Shown here: one piece after another, positions 22,925 through 34,300 of the stretch | Numbering within the stretch: position 1 is the first letter of the stretch | How the letters are laid out: each line of letters opens with the position of its first letter | From: Dicyema japonicum | Lineage: Eukaryota > Dicyemida > Rhombozoa > Dicyemidae | Direction of reading: 5' to 3' | DNA length: 64,000 nucleotides | Assembly (NCBI GenBank): GCA_011109175.1 | Contig: RDEW01000021.1 | Span: 507,080-571,079 of the forward strand | Program-made: the position numbers and the translations under genes | The notes under the pieces: generated by a model | Databases searched by the model: none | Told to the model about the DNA's origin: nothing | Seen by the model: only the letters and a program-made list of their open reading frames with translations

Positions 22925-23290
22925 TATTATTAACCCCGGATACACGGAGAATGAAGTTAACAGTGGGCAACTAATTAAGTTTATCCAGTTTTTAAGGTTA
23001 CAAAAACAGAGTCCATCAACGTCACACAAGTAAATTCAGAATTAGCATAAAAGGTGCAAGACGTCTATTTTTGCAGATTGAAAACCCATCAGTGGAATGG
23101 AGGAGTACAAAAGATCCTTTTTAGTTCATCTTGGCACTGGGCGCCAGCTGAGACGGGTGGACCACATGAACCCATCTAGTATGAATAGGAGGAGGAACAG
23201 ACAAAGCTACAGAAATCTTAAACCAATTAGCCACACATCACCACATTGCAACACGCGGCCAAATTATACCCTGAAGTTGAACGTAAAGAA
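22925..23290 (-). repeat. tRNA-headed SINE copy (family 1), minus orientation
   Basis: Starts with the tail TTATTATTAACCCCGG (reverse complement CCGGGGTTAATAATAA). Body GGCACTGGGCGCCAGCTGAG, GGTGGACCACATGA; head (minus strand) GGCCGCGTGTTGC and GTGTGGCTAATTGGTTTAAG. Nearly collinear with the copy at 49.37-49.69 kb. Confidence 0.75.
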
Positions 23291-23421
23291 TTATAATTAA
23301 AAAAATTAAATGATTTTATTACTAATAAAATATTATGTTAATGTCATTTTCTTGACTTTAAAATTATTGCGTTGCATTGAATGCTCATTTCGAAATCCCC
23401 CTTTTTGAGAGAACAACTAAA

Positions 23422-24466
23422 TTATTTAAATATCGAAAACTCGGCGTTTTCAGTTTTCTTGGAATTATTTAAAATAAATATGTTCTGCCAGTCATTTGGG
23501 CAATAACACTTTCCGTCTTCAAGCCAGGATGAAACACAGTTTTTATGGAACTAACAGAAACTGAGAAAATGACAAACTCTGTGATAGCATGAGGATATTA
23601 TTATTTCGTCATTTTCTCTTAAGCACATCAGGCACATGTAGCACGTGCGAGTTTGATTGTTTGGTCGGTGAATTTTCTCGTTTGTTACTTTCTTCAATCA
23701 ACTTCACAATCTTTTTAAGTTCCCTTAAAAATTCCAACTGAGCAACTTTTTAGTCAGCAAATGTCTTTCGTGAGGCATATTCGACTCAGATCTCTTTATG
23801 TCTTCCGAGGACGCCAAATATTCTCTCAGCACGGTTTTCACGTTTCCAAAATCGCAGCGACACATCGGACAGGTGATCATTTCATCTCCTGGTGATTAGC
23901 CCATATTTTGAGGCATTTCAGGTGAACAGTTTTTCCGCAGCCATTCCTTTATTTAAATTTATCGTGAAAATAGTGTTTGTGGTGAATGTTTACCTGCAGT
24001 ATATGATTGGCTTGCGACTGGGAAAGAAGTCCTCTTGGCAGATTGGGCAAATGTCGTCCTCTTCGACCTTCTTCTGTTCGACAAATTGTTCGGTCCCTTT
24101 AGAGTGACTGACTTTGGTCTTTGAAGACTGGGGTCCCATTAAAATTCTATCGATATCCAACTGATTCAAACCTGACTGCCAACAGACTACAATAAATTTA
24201 AATTTACGTGGATTGTTGGTGGAAAGTCTTAACTTCTTGACCAAAACCCAACAAATGTGAACGCACAAGTCCCCACTATTTTTGAATTGTTGGCACGTGC
24301 AAGAATGTACTTCACCGAGGTATACTTTATGAGTGATCTCTTTCTCTGGAGTTTCTTTGATTCCAAATCCTAAGGGACCAAAGTAACGGACAATATAAAA
24401 ATTTTTATGTTGAATAGAAAACAAGATCCTCTGCACGTGATCATTTGGTTGACTTTTCCAAGGCAT
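23422..24466 (-). CDS. ZSWIM2-like SWIM/RING zinc-finger protein
   Basis: Start MPWKSQPNDHVQRIL. The SWIM zinc finger reads HSCTCQQFKNSGDLCVHICW. A 21-bp intron then yields NNPLCWQSGLNQLDIDRIL. Next a first RING (CPICQEDFFPSRKPIIYC, a 46-bp intron, RNGCGKTVHLKCLKIWANH, then ITCPMCRCDFG) and, after a coiled-coil-like stretch, a second RING (MCLREND, SCYH, 27-bp intron, RFHKNCVSSWLEDGKCYCPND). The order SWIM-RING-RING matches ZSWIM2 (MEX), an E3 ubiquitin ligase known from testis. Three one-base frame changes are needed, two at A runs (near 23890 and 23745) and one before the second RING. The gene ends at 23422-23424. Substrate unknown. Confidence 0.85.
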
Positions 24467-24559
24467 TTTAATAGTATTTAATTATCCATAGCAATAAAAT
24501 GTTTATTAGTATTTATTTTTAATATTTTTAATATTTGTGATTTTATTAATACAAGTCCC

Positions 24560-25155
24560 AGTCTCCAATGCCTCTGGAATCCTTAATACGTTGCTGCGAG
24601 AAACTAGTTATACGGCCGATGTGTACCTGGCTGGGCTCGAGGGAGGAACATCGTGCCAAACTGAAGTCTCTCTTGGAGCGTGCCGAGATCACGTGATTAG
24701 TTAGTTTCGTGTTGCCGTAATCTTTTGAATTTTTTTCATTTCAGAGAAGTGAAGATATTTGGCCGAGCATCGATGCTAGTTAATATTCATTACCTCGTGA
24801 AATTCTGGAAAAGCTGCGTGGCGCCATGTGGTGCTTCGCGGTTAATTGATTGAAGTTTCTGTTGTGTTTGTCTGTTCCTAATTCACTTAATTAGAGTGCG
24901 TCATGTGGTTTGCCTTGTCTGGTGGCTTCACATACAAGTCAAAAGTGTATCTAAAAAGAACCATTTGTCAACGATCATCCAGAGGAGTTCCCCTTGGACG
25001 GCTCTTCCTACACATCCGGGTACTTTTCCGGTGGAGACTTTACAGGGGCGCAGTCGGAACACTAAGAAAAGATGCGGAGACTGTTGAGAGAGGCTGGGAT
25101 CACCTGAAATTTTGTTTATTTTGGATATGACGGTGGTTTTGGTTCAATAAATTTA
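24560..25155 (+). repeat. SINE/LINE tail repeats
   Basis: 24640-24740 matches 61085-61200 (GAGGGAACATCGTGCCAA, GAGATCACGTGATTAGTTA). 24818-25150 has a tRNA-like head (GCGTGGCGCCATGTGGTGC, GGTTAATTGATTGAAG) and a body and tail shared with 47630-47830 (TAGAGTGCGTCATGTGGTT, CATCCAGAGGAGTTCCCC, GGCTGGGATCACCTGA, TGGTTCAATA). Frames seen here are not gene-like. Confidence 0.65.
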
Positions 25156-25169
25156 ATTTAAATTCTGGT

Positions 25170-25460
25170 CACCTGGCGCGCCTCCGCCCCTATCTATATA
25201 GGACTCAATGCCTACCTATACAAGACCGAGCAGGCGAAGTCATCACTTTGCCTTTCATGTTTACTTGATGACCACGGGACGAACCACCTTTTCTTGTGTC
25301 CTGGCCCTTCCTCTGTTTTTTTCCGCACTAGATAAACCTTTCGGATTTCTCTCTTCCTACTCTTGGAAGGATGCGTCCCACTCCTATCAGTGGAGCTGCA
25401 TAAACTCCATTAAGACATATTCGGGGTTATTTAAAAATAAAACCAAACTTTATTATTATC
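25170..25460 (+). mobile_element. LINE 3' end with terminal Cys-rich motif
   Basis: A frame resembling the last zinc-binding segment of LINE ORF2 (SSLCLSCLLDDHGTNHLFLC) followed by GGAAGGATGCGTCCCACTCC and the tail CGGGGTTATTTAAAAATAAAA. A relative of the same stretch is at 51020-51140. The tail matches that of the SINE at 44.3 kb. Confidence 0.55.
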
Positions 25461-25479
25461 AAAGAACCCTGCACTAAGT

Positions 25480-26105
25480 CGCCATGGTAACTAAAGAATA
25501 ATCTCTATTTCAGGGACTGAAAGCTAAGAAGGAAGAAATTCGATAGCTTCTGGAGTAGAACATGAAGATCTGTTCTACCAGTTTTTATCTGTTCTACCAG
25601 TTTTTTCCATTTAACTTTGCTCCTCGCACGTCATCGCAGTTCATCGAGGAATCCATGCATAAAGTCTCCCGTTTAGTGTTCGAAGCGAGTCCTCTGACGA
25701 TGAGAGTTGCAATAGTGAACGGGGTAGAAATGACAGACTGAGAGTACGATAAAGACATAGACATTATCAGAGAAGTGTAAACCACTCAACCAACAGCGGA
25801 CTCAATAATAATCGTTCTCCTTTAAAGAGTAGTAATGTTTCCACCTAAACCTCCATTTAATTAAGAAAGAAAAACAGTTATGCTAATTTATTGTAGGAAA
25901 GAGTAAAGCGTTAGGAATTTTTCTTAACTAGTTACTTTTTTTTGGATGCATACAAGTTAAAACAGAGTGATGTGTAAGTGTGTAACACAAAACAAACCAG
26001 GAGATATGCTGCATTAGTAATAGCTGAGAATTGCTAAAATTCATTACTGTAGAGGGATTTTCTGAGAGAAAAAAATCCATATGGGAGGGTGAATAGAGAA
26101 GACAT
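25480..26105. other. No gene; possible SINE head on the minus strand at 25.6-25.8 kb
   Basis: The minus-strand sequence GGTTGAGTGGTTTACACTT resembles GGTTGAGTGGTTGACACGTT at 44338 and has the look of a tRNA-like A box. The rest is unassigned. Confidence 0.3.
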
Positions 26106-26109
26106 TAGT

Positions 26110-26490
26110 TCTTTGTAATTAAATTATTCCAAAAACCAAGGGTCAAACTAAAAAACGAATTCCTTGATCCTGACTGGGTCCAGCAGAACCCTTTATCCAA
26201 GCACAGTGATCCAGAAGGCGATTCCAGAACTCGTCGCCAGGGACCAAATTTTCTCCTGGTGGAATGAATAGATAGACCTTTTGAATGCCTGCCAGGCATT
26301 GGTTTCGACTAACTACCTAGAGTGAGATCAAACATTTCATCTTTCTCCAGAGTTTAAGCTTTAGGAAGATTTGCGCGCGAGGAGGTGTCTATGCATGTCG
26401 ATTCCAACGCAAGACATTCCCTCTGTTCGAAAAGATTGTGGTAATCTCATCTGGGCTCTAACCATCGCCTCTGTTCATACATATGACTCA
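26110..26490 (-). repeat. SINE copy, minus orientation
   Basis: Block CTTTTGAATGCCTGCCAGGC is the reverse complement of the block at 57235-57260. The minus strand near 26400-26470 reads GATGGTTAGAGCCCAGATG, an A-box-like head. Confidence 0.5.
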
Positions 26491-26706
26491 ATAGTTCTTA
26501 TAGATTATTTTTATTTCCCAAGATCACCCTGTTAAAAGAAAAGAAAGAGAGTTTTCTAAATGACCCCAGACCGACAGGGAGGAGGACATGGCAAACCGGC
26601 ATTATCTTTTTCATTGGGTATAACATCAATCAGTATTTTGACCAGATTTCAGTTATTTGTGATGAAATATCGACACAACTAATAAATCATAATTATTTAA
26701 GTCAAA

Positions 26707-28343
26707 TTATTTAAAATCATTATTTATTGAAGTATTCGTTCTTTTGAAGTTCAGAAAAGTCATGATGAGCTGACTAATAAGTGTGAGTAAATATATGATA
26801 AAGCATATTCTGTCGATCACTAATGAAAATTGCTTCCACTCGTATTTTCCTGTGTGAAAACTCTCCTTCTTTTTATTCCTTCGAACTATTTCATCGATGA
26901 GTCCAGAAATTTCATTAATTTCCTCACAAATCTCCCACGTGATATCACAAGAATCCTCACACAATCCGGTCTTAAAGGCCTGGTACTTTTTGACCAACTT
27001 TTCCTCCTCTTCCTCCTTCAAAGTAAAACGTATGACATACAATCAATAAAGTCGATTTGGTTTTAAAATTTATTGATTCATTTGGATATTTTTTGGCCTT
27101 TTTGACCGATGAGTAGTCGGGTATTACTTTGAAGTCAAGCTTCATTCGGAGAATTTTTTTCCCGATCCATTCGATAACAACCTAATCTTGTATGGAAGGA
27201 TTACCTTTTTCAAACAACGAGGGAACTTGGATTCCCTTTTGCTCATATAAATGTTCGAAATGATTGCGGCCAGAAAAGAAGAGGATGCTATGGTCGACAT
27301 GCTGATTACAAAATACTCAACTTAAATAATTATAGTTTTTGACCAATAACAGGCATTGTAGACGTTTTCGGAATGGATTCTTCTAGTATAAGCAAGAGGG
27401 CTGAAAATGCGACAAAAATGTTGACCCCTTGAAATAGAATGGAAACTTACCGAAAATAACTTTGGCTGAGGACCATGGGGGAGCCAAAATGTAATCATCG
27501 TCAGCATTGAAAGCAAAATACAAGGAAAAAGTAACTTATAATTGTAAAATTCAGATCTTCTTTGTAGTACCATGGTATAAGTCAAATCAACAAAAGTGGT
27601 GTTTCCACAGCATTTATAGCTCTTGTAAGTTTAGATACCCAAACCGAGTGAAATGTCTATACCCGACGTTGGATAAAATCTTCCACTGATTACTGTCGAT
27701 ATAATTGTCAAAGTTCAGATAATTTTTTCCATCTTTAAAGTGCAGTATTATGTGTCTTGAGTCGTACGTCCAAGACCCAAATTTCATGGTACAATTTTGA
27801 ATATCAAAGGGAAAGAACGTGACTTCCATTGGACAGTAGCTTCTGTACGTTGATGATGGAAACCATTTTACCGTTCCGTTATAACTAACAGTCATGAGAG
27901 CCTCCCTTCTCTCATCCAAACGATCGTCAGCACTAAATAATAAAAATATGATGACATGTTGTAAAGACGGAAATCAAGGGACCAAATGATGTCTGATGGA
28001 ATTCTCAAAGTGGTGATATTGTTGTATAATCCTGGGTCCCACTTGAGTGCATAATCGTTCCATGTCTAAATATTTACATGAATTGACCATTTCAGTCACC
28101 ATACTTGTGGTGAGGATTTGACTGTGTTCACCAAGATCAAGAATTTGAGTTAAAAATTGACTAATATTCACGTGCATGACTTGATCAGAATTTATCACTG
28201 GCCTTCCTAGAACTCCAATAATTTTGTAGTTTTCTATCAATTTGTTTATCAATATTTTTTCGGATGATAACCTTCGAGCTATTAAACATTCTTAAATGCC
28301 AACAAAAATAACCAAAGCAGAAAGCGACAAATATGTTGACCAT
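26707..28343 (-). CDS. Nicotinic acetylcholine receptor-like Cys-loop channel subunit (alpha type)
   Basis: Start MVNIFVAFCFGYF (signal peptide), 25-bp intron, SRRLSSEKILINKLIENY, the receptor N-terminus. Then TWNDYALKWDPGLYNN and LRIPSDIIWSLDFRLYN. The Cys-loop is complete with 13 residues between cysteines (CPMEVTFFPFDIQNC), followed by MKFGSWTYD and a vicinal cysteine pair (KCCGN) before DLTYTMVLQRRSEFY. M1 is KLLFPCILLSMLTMITF, M2/M3 NIFVAFSALLLILEESIP and EYFVISMSTIASSSFLAA, M4 DRICFIIYLLTLISQLIM; stop at 26707. The CC pair marks alpha-type ligand-binding subunits. Six to seven introns of 22-25 bp, one about 46. One base is missing in a G run (near 27427) between M1 and M2. A ligand-gated cation channel by family; the ligand is not proven. 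Confidence 0.92.
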
Positions 28344-28379
28344 TAATTATTAATGTTAATGTACATTATATATATAATT

Positions 28380-28625
28380 GGATAATTAATACTAATTGCA
28401 CTTTAATTCTCCAATCCATTATTGAACCCCCCTTACAAAATCCACAGGTGAGGACTACCATTATGAATACTCTTCGCCTAAGAAAGAAGTGATGTCCGCG
28501 ACGGTAGGACGTGTGATGAAAATGGAATAGGGCGAACCTACTTCTCCAACTCTCTTTGGAAGCGGAAGCCTGTAATGAAATATTGGATGATTGATTTGGT
28601 CGGCACAAGAGACGTCATCCTTTGG
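28380..28625 (-). repeat. Repeat shared with 30.82-31.01 kb
   Basis: Minus strand: TACAGGCTTCCGCTTCCAAA, CCTACCGTCGCGGACATCAC, TTCTTAGGCG, ATAATGGTAGTCCTCA. The plus strand at 30860-30990 gives the same blocks in the same order. Class unknown. Confidence 0.6.
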
Positions 28626-28639
28626 GTTCCTTCCTTTGA

Positions 28640-28870
28640 TTTATTAGTTGTGACTGTTTGTACTGGGCTTATCTAAGATTGTGAGTCTGGGGTTAATAAA
28701 TAATAATTATTGAATTCATTCAGGTGACGCCAAATGGCTGACCGGAAATCTAAAAAGAATCCATACCTTCTTACTCCAATGGAGGAGTTTATCCGATCAG
28801 AGTTACTGAATAAAGTTATTTCGAGTATATTCTGTGTTATTAAAAAATTATTGAATTCACTCAATTTTTA
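28640..28870. repeat. SINE-related fragment
   Basis: Contains a GTCTGGGGTTAATAAATAAT tail and the blocks GGTGACGCCAAATGGCTGA and TACTCCAATGGAGGAGTTT of SINE family 1. The orientation of the pieces is mixed, so this is probably two overlapping insertions. Confidence 0.45.
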
Positions 28871-29400
28871 GGGATTTGGCTTGAGAATTGTTTTCACATA
28901 GTGCGTTCGGATAGTGACCGATATTTCTGTGTAAATTTGTGATAAATATCGAATGGATTTTTGTCGTCTCTTTGATTCCATTACCTCTTCAATTTTCAGA
29001 GAAGACGAAGACATTAAAATATAAATTTCGCCCAATAGAGGCACTTCACACCTGGATAAATTTTCTCGAATGAGTTAAATGTTTTCGGTCGACTACGTCT
29101 TATAACTTTGAGTTTACACTAAAGCGTATTGTTGTGGATGATATAAGAAAACTCAACAAATGGTATGCACAGAAGTAATGGGTTTGGTACCTTTGGAAAA
29201 AAATTCAATTTGAATCATTTTCGTAGTATTGAGATAACATAATTAGCGATAAAAATGCTGTAAAAAAACAATAATAGGTCGCAGATGATTTCCTTGGGGA
29301 TACCGCCTCGTCTTAGTGATTAATTGGTCTGGAGGTTGAGTTAGTTGCACGGCTCTCTACTCGAACCTTCTTATTATAGCATTTTCATGGAAGTCATAAT
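28870..29400. other. Unassigned; possible small exons on the plus strand
   Basis: Short plus-strand frames MDFCRLFDSITSSIFREDED (from 28953) and TLKRIVVDDIRKLNKWYAQK (about 29118-29177) look codon-like but I cannot link them through introns or name a family. Treat as unresolved. Confidence 0.25.
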
Positions 29401-30365
29401 ACTTATAACCCCGCAAGGGCAGCAATTTTAGCTGTGAACCTATTCCGATCCACGATTGTTAGCTAGCGATCCTAGTCTGAGTCATCTGCAGAGTTTAACT
29501 CTCTTATCGGTTTTTTCAGGTAGAGCTCCGGTTTTCCTCACTAATTCCTCAAATGGTGTAGGATTTAGAGGTGTCTGGGAAAACCTTTGCAAAGCCTTAC
29601 TGGCCATTTTTTCAAAAGGTATGATTTTTTCTATATTCCTGTTTTGATAGGTTTGGTTCCCCATGCAGCACATCCGTAAGTTAGAGACGGTTGAATATAC
29701 TGCACGTAGAGCGAGTCTAAATTTGAGTTGAAACACCCCTTATATTGTCCAAAGAGTGTTTTAACAAAATTTAGCTTTCGTTGTGCCGAGGAGATGACGT
29801 TGTCGATGTGTTTTGAAGGTCAAGAGTGGGTCGTATGTTACGCCAGTATCTTGACTGAGTTGGTCGTGGGGATTGAGTTTCCATTTATGGTTACACATGG
29901 AGCGGAGTTTGTCAATCTTCTGTTTGTTGTGAAAATTGTTTTATATGACTTTTCGAGACTTGCATGTAGAATGTTCTTAAAAAGCCGACAGTTCAGATCG
30001 TCCAATGAAGCTTGTAGCCGTATACAGCAGTATGAGCGCACTGGTCTTTTTTTGACTGCGACGATTATATCATCCGCATATGTCAGAACCAGAGCATCGT
30101 CACTGGTAAGGAGGCATATCATTTAGGAATAGGTTGAACAGGTGTGGTTAAAGTGGAGATCCTTGAGGGACCCCATTTGGAAAGAATTTTGTCACTGACC
30201 TAGTTTTTCCAGCAGTCACTCTTCTCTTTTTCCATTTAGGAAATTGGCAATCCAGATTTTCAGGTTGTTTGGGATTTTTGACGTAAAGATTTTCCTTAAC
30301 AGCTTTCTTGAAACAGTGTCGAATTTTTCTCAATTTTCGTGCATCGAAGGCTTCCATTGCTGATT
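29400..30365 (-). mobile_element. Jockey/CR1-like LINE, reverse transcriptase to 3' end
   Basis: Minus strand: FFPNGVPQGSPL (RT block), LVLTYADDIIVAVKKR (YADD catalytic box), then the post-RT region (SVKILA, FCKTLFGQYKG near 29770, ending PEKTDKRVKLCR). The 3' end is at about 29400 with the tail GCGGGGTTATAAGTATTA. Endonuclease and 5' end are absent. Few breaks, so a relatively young 5'-truncated copy. Confidence 0.8.
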
Positions 30366-30819
30366 GGTAGAAGCAATCAGATTCCGAGCCGCAGAGAGTG
30401 ATGAAGCTAGAACCAATTTTCCAGATTGCCGCGTTGGAATGATTTAATTTTCAAATTCTAAAATTGATGTGACAAAAGATGTGCGGCAATAATTTATTCA
30501 GTAATTAGTGTTTTTTAAAACACATGAGTTAATAGACAAAACGTGGAGTGGATCATACATAGAATCATGCTTAACATATTAACTATCATCATATATCTCC
30601 ACCTTCAAAGAGATGAGCCCTCTACGTTTTTTCAAATTTTGGCTTACCGAAGTTATTTGGCCCAGCTTGGCTATCAAATAGAAATCACGAATTTACATTT
30701 TATTTAAAGTTTTTAACAGTTTTCTTGACTAAGAACGCTCTGGCATGCATATTCGATTGTGGTAAAGATTTAAGTCAAAATGATCAGTTAATTCACGGAA
30801 GAAACCCAGGGGAGAACGT

Positions 30820-31185
30820 CTGTTTATACCGGCCAAATCCACCCTGCAATAATTTCACTACAGGCTTCCGCTCCTAAGACAAGTGAAGAAGTATGTCCGC
30901 CCTCTTTCATCTTCATCGCACGCCCTACCGTCGCAGATATCACTTCATTCTTAGGCGGAAAAGTTTTCATAATGGCAGTCTTCAAAAGTGGGATTTGGTC
31001 AGAAGGTAAGAAGATCCTTTTTCAACAACTCTGTGGAAGCAGAAGGAACTTTTCGCCTTAACAGGTGGGATCTGTTTGACGAGAATGGACCTCCGCTGAA
31101 AAGTCCATCTTTCGGATTCGAACCCACAACTGTCAGATCCGATGTCATCAGACGAAGGTTTTAGTAACATTAAGATCAATTAATT
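30820..31185. repeat. Repeat plus minus-strand tRNA-like SINE head
   Basis: 30860-30990 repeats the unit seen on the minus strand at 28.4-28.6 kb. On the minus strand 31110-31175 reads CGTCTGATGACATCGG and GTTGTGGGTTCGAATCCGAA, a near-perfect B box at tRNA spacing. It lacks a full tRNA cloverleaf, so I call it a SINE head. 30366-30820 is AT-rich without a gene. Confidence 0.55.
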
Positions 31186-31319
31186 AGTTGGCCTTAGCAC
31201 CTTTTTGGTTTAATTAATTGTGATGTCTCGATTATAGGATGCGACCGACATTCCACTCTTTAATAACGCTGTCTCTCACTAATTAATGAAAGCAAGGTTA
31301 TATAACTTTTTTTTAGTTT

Positions 31320-34300
31320 AACAACAGAATATTTATTTAATTAACAATAAAGGGAAGAGCGGCTACTGACATTACGGAGTAAACGTTTCCGCGGACAACT
31401 GTAATCCCAATTCGTTGCCTCAGCCAGACCGCTTTCCGCACGTTTTTCATACGATGGGCCAATTTCCCCCCGATTTCCTTCAGGAAAGAGGCTGTGATAG
31501 TTCCCGCAGCACCAGACGTTTCGATTACCACCGATACAAAACGAAAATGATCTCAAATTTTACCATATTTTTGATCTTGATTTTCTCAGTCAGATTGACT
31601 GCCGATCTGGCAGACTGCGCCGAACTGAGCATCATCGTGTTCGAAAAAGAATCCACAAAAGTGCAGTCCCATACTAACGATTTTCCTTCAGAGAACGGAA
31701 AGACTGTTAGCCCATCCGGTCTTTTCCCGTCTCCGTGGTCCAATCCCACGGGCTCCAGCACTGCCGGGAAGTCTGCAGCTTCAAGAGCACGCATGACAAT
31801 GTTGTTCATAGCAGCGTGGCGGAATGCTCTGCCCTCACTCCTTTTGCACGAAAGCGGATGCAGCCCTTTGGCATCGACGATCCCTCACAACGACATTGGT
31901 GTTCGACGCCAAACATCAACTCCCAGCGCTGTGCGATTCCAATCCGAATACATTCATCGTCCAAAAGGTCTCCAGGAAGGAACACGAAAGTGCATCCAGC
32001 CATGCTCCGCTCCCATGGTTGGCGGAAACACAAGGCATGCAAAACAATGCTGGTTAGCCTCAAACTTTAGCACGTCGAAGATATTCTTGGAGTAGATCTC
32101 ATCCCAGTCTCGTTGCCCTCGAAGGATCGTTCGGCGTTTCAAACCAGTTTCACACCATTCGCGACGAGCTTCGTCGAAAACTTGGAAAAACGTAGGATAT
32201 CATGGACCAAAGACTCCCACTTGAGAGCGATGACAGATTTGCTGGAAAGGCGATCTCCAGTGCCGACCTGAAACTCTTTGCTTCCGAGGCGTGTAGGAAG
32301 CTTATATTGATTCCAACTCGGCAAGTCAAAATGGATGTTTAGAAGCATTCGGATGATTTTCTCAAATGTCCTATCCAGTGACAGGAGGATGTCACGATGT
32401 TTGAAGCAGAGAAAACAACGGAATGCGTATATAGGAGTGGGTAGCCGATGCTATTCTTCAAAAGGAAGAACACTGTATGAGCATCGAGTAAAGAGAGTTT
32501 CTTCGTAACTCTAGAGAGTTCATCCTCCTTTGTTAGTAGATGGCTCCACAGTTCCTTTTCGTCAAGTGGACACCCAAGAAAGTTATGTCCGCTCCCAGGT
32601 ACGACAGTAATTTCCAGGTAGTACCGAGTTGAAAAACTCGACCACGCTAATAAAATCACTCTCCTCGAGTATGTGATATTTATTAGCTCGGATTCTTTAT
32701 ATTTATCTCAAGTTAGAGGTTTCGTAGTGCTGGTACGGCATGTGACAGAACGTCATGAACTTTTCTCCACGTTCCTCAATCGTGGCGTCATCAAGATACC
32801 AGAGGTTTAGTGTGTGTTGATAAAGAGGACAATTTCATTGATTGCCAGAGAGAATAAAAGTGGACCAAGTGGGTCCCCTTGTTGGACTCCAGTCTCCGAA
32901 CAGATAATCTTGTCCCCGAAAACGAGTGAAGAATTGGTTCCGTAAGCGAGGTAGACGAGTGGAATAAGTTCAGGAGCTCGTTTGCTTGTAGTTTCGAAAA
33001 TTTGATCCCTCCGCAGTGAATTGAAGGCATTGCAGATGTCCAGCTTTACCCCAATGTGTGGGTTTTGTTCTTATTTCTTTCCAAAAAAGCACTTTGTAGC
33101 ATGCACTGCCACCTCGCATCCGTTCCTTACACCAACCCCTAGTTGGAGGGGAAAAATTCTTCAGATATTCTCGGACAGACAATACTGCATGCAATTTTCG
33201 CTGTCAGCCTTCTGAAATAGTTGCCGACCGCGATGGGGTGGACTCCATTTTCAGGTTTTTTGAAGGGCAGTAGATGTGCAGTGAAAATTGCGGTAGGTCC
33301 ACCGCTACATACTTGGCAACCCTATCGCAGTTCATTGCCGACGGTTTTTAACACCCATCCTCCGCCTCACAAACGCACAATCTTGGTTTCTATTGACATC
33401 AACAAAGCCTTTGACACTGTTTCGAGGAAAATCCTGGTTGGAAAAATATTTTCTACTAATATTCGTCCGAATGTGAAATTATGGCTGGCCAACTTTTTGT
33501 CTGGAAGACGTGGAAGAGTAGTCAGTGGTGATCTCAGATCTAGATCACGATTACTACCGAACGGGGTACCCCAGGAGTCTCCACTTTCACCAATTCCATT
33601 CAACTATTCCTACACGACCTACCTAATGATGGAGACTAAGATTCCCTGCTATCATCCTACGCAGAGATGTAGTCATTGCAATACAGAACCGCTCGACGCA
33701 AGTCGCATCCCTTAAAACTCAAACAAAATTGAACACTTTCCACGATTGGATTGTTGGCAATCGACTAACGATTTCTGCAACCAAGTTTATCTGTTCCACT
33801 TCACTCGGACCGTCGTTCCAAGGATGAACCGAGTATCTTTATTGGTCCCACTCGGATTCTAGTGACAAGGTCCCCCACTGTCCTTGGAGTCAAATACGAC
33901 AGCCTTCTAAATTTTAACTCCCACGCAACAGACATGATTACCAGAGGCCTCCAGAAAGTTAACGTTTTACGCGCCCTTGTCGGAGGACCACGAGGAACAT
34001 GGACTTTTCCGTTTCTACCTCTACCAACAAACAATCGCGCCTGCCGTTGAGTATGCCTCCGTTGCATGGAGATTCGCGCTATCGGAGTCTATGGTCCAAA
34101 GAATCAACTCGATATACCGGAAAACAATCAGTATGCTTTGCCCACGTAATGGATCAACAGTCGACCCACTATCATGGAAGCTAAGATCCGTAGTCGTGGC
34201 TCCGGATTTTTCGCGTCTGTGAGGAAGATGGAAATCCGCTTCGCCTGATCCTTCTTATGGCAAGAGAAAACCGATTGGATAAGAAATTCCCCTCCCTGAA

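Noticed and set aside
28953-29180. Small exon cluster between the nAChR-like gene and a LINE
   Set aside because: Frames are codon-like but could not be joined by short introns into a recognisable protein, so no gene was called.
31110-31180. Possible tRNA gene (GGGTTCGAATCC B box)
   Set aside because: A B box is present but there is no complete cloverleaf and the head is attached to repeat sequence.
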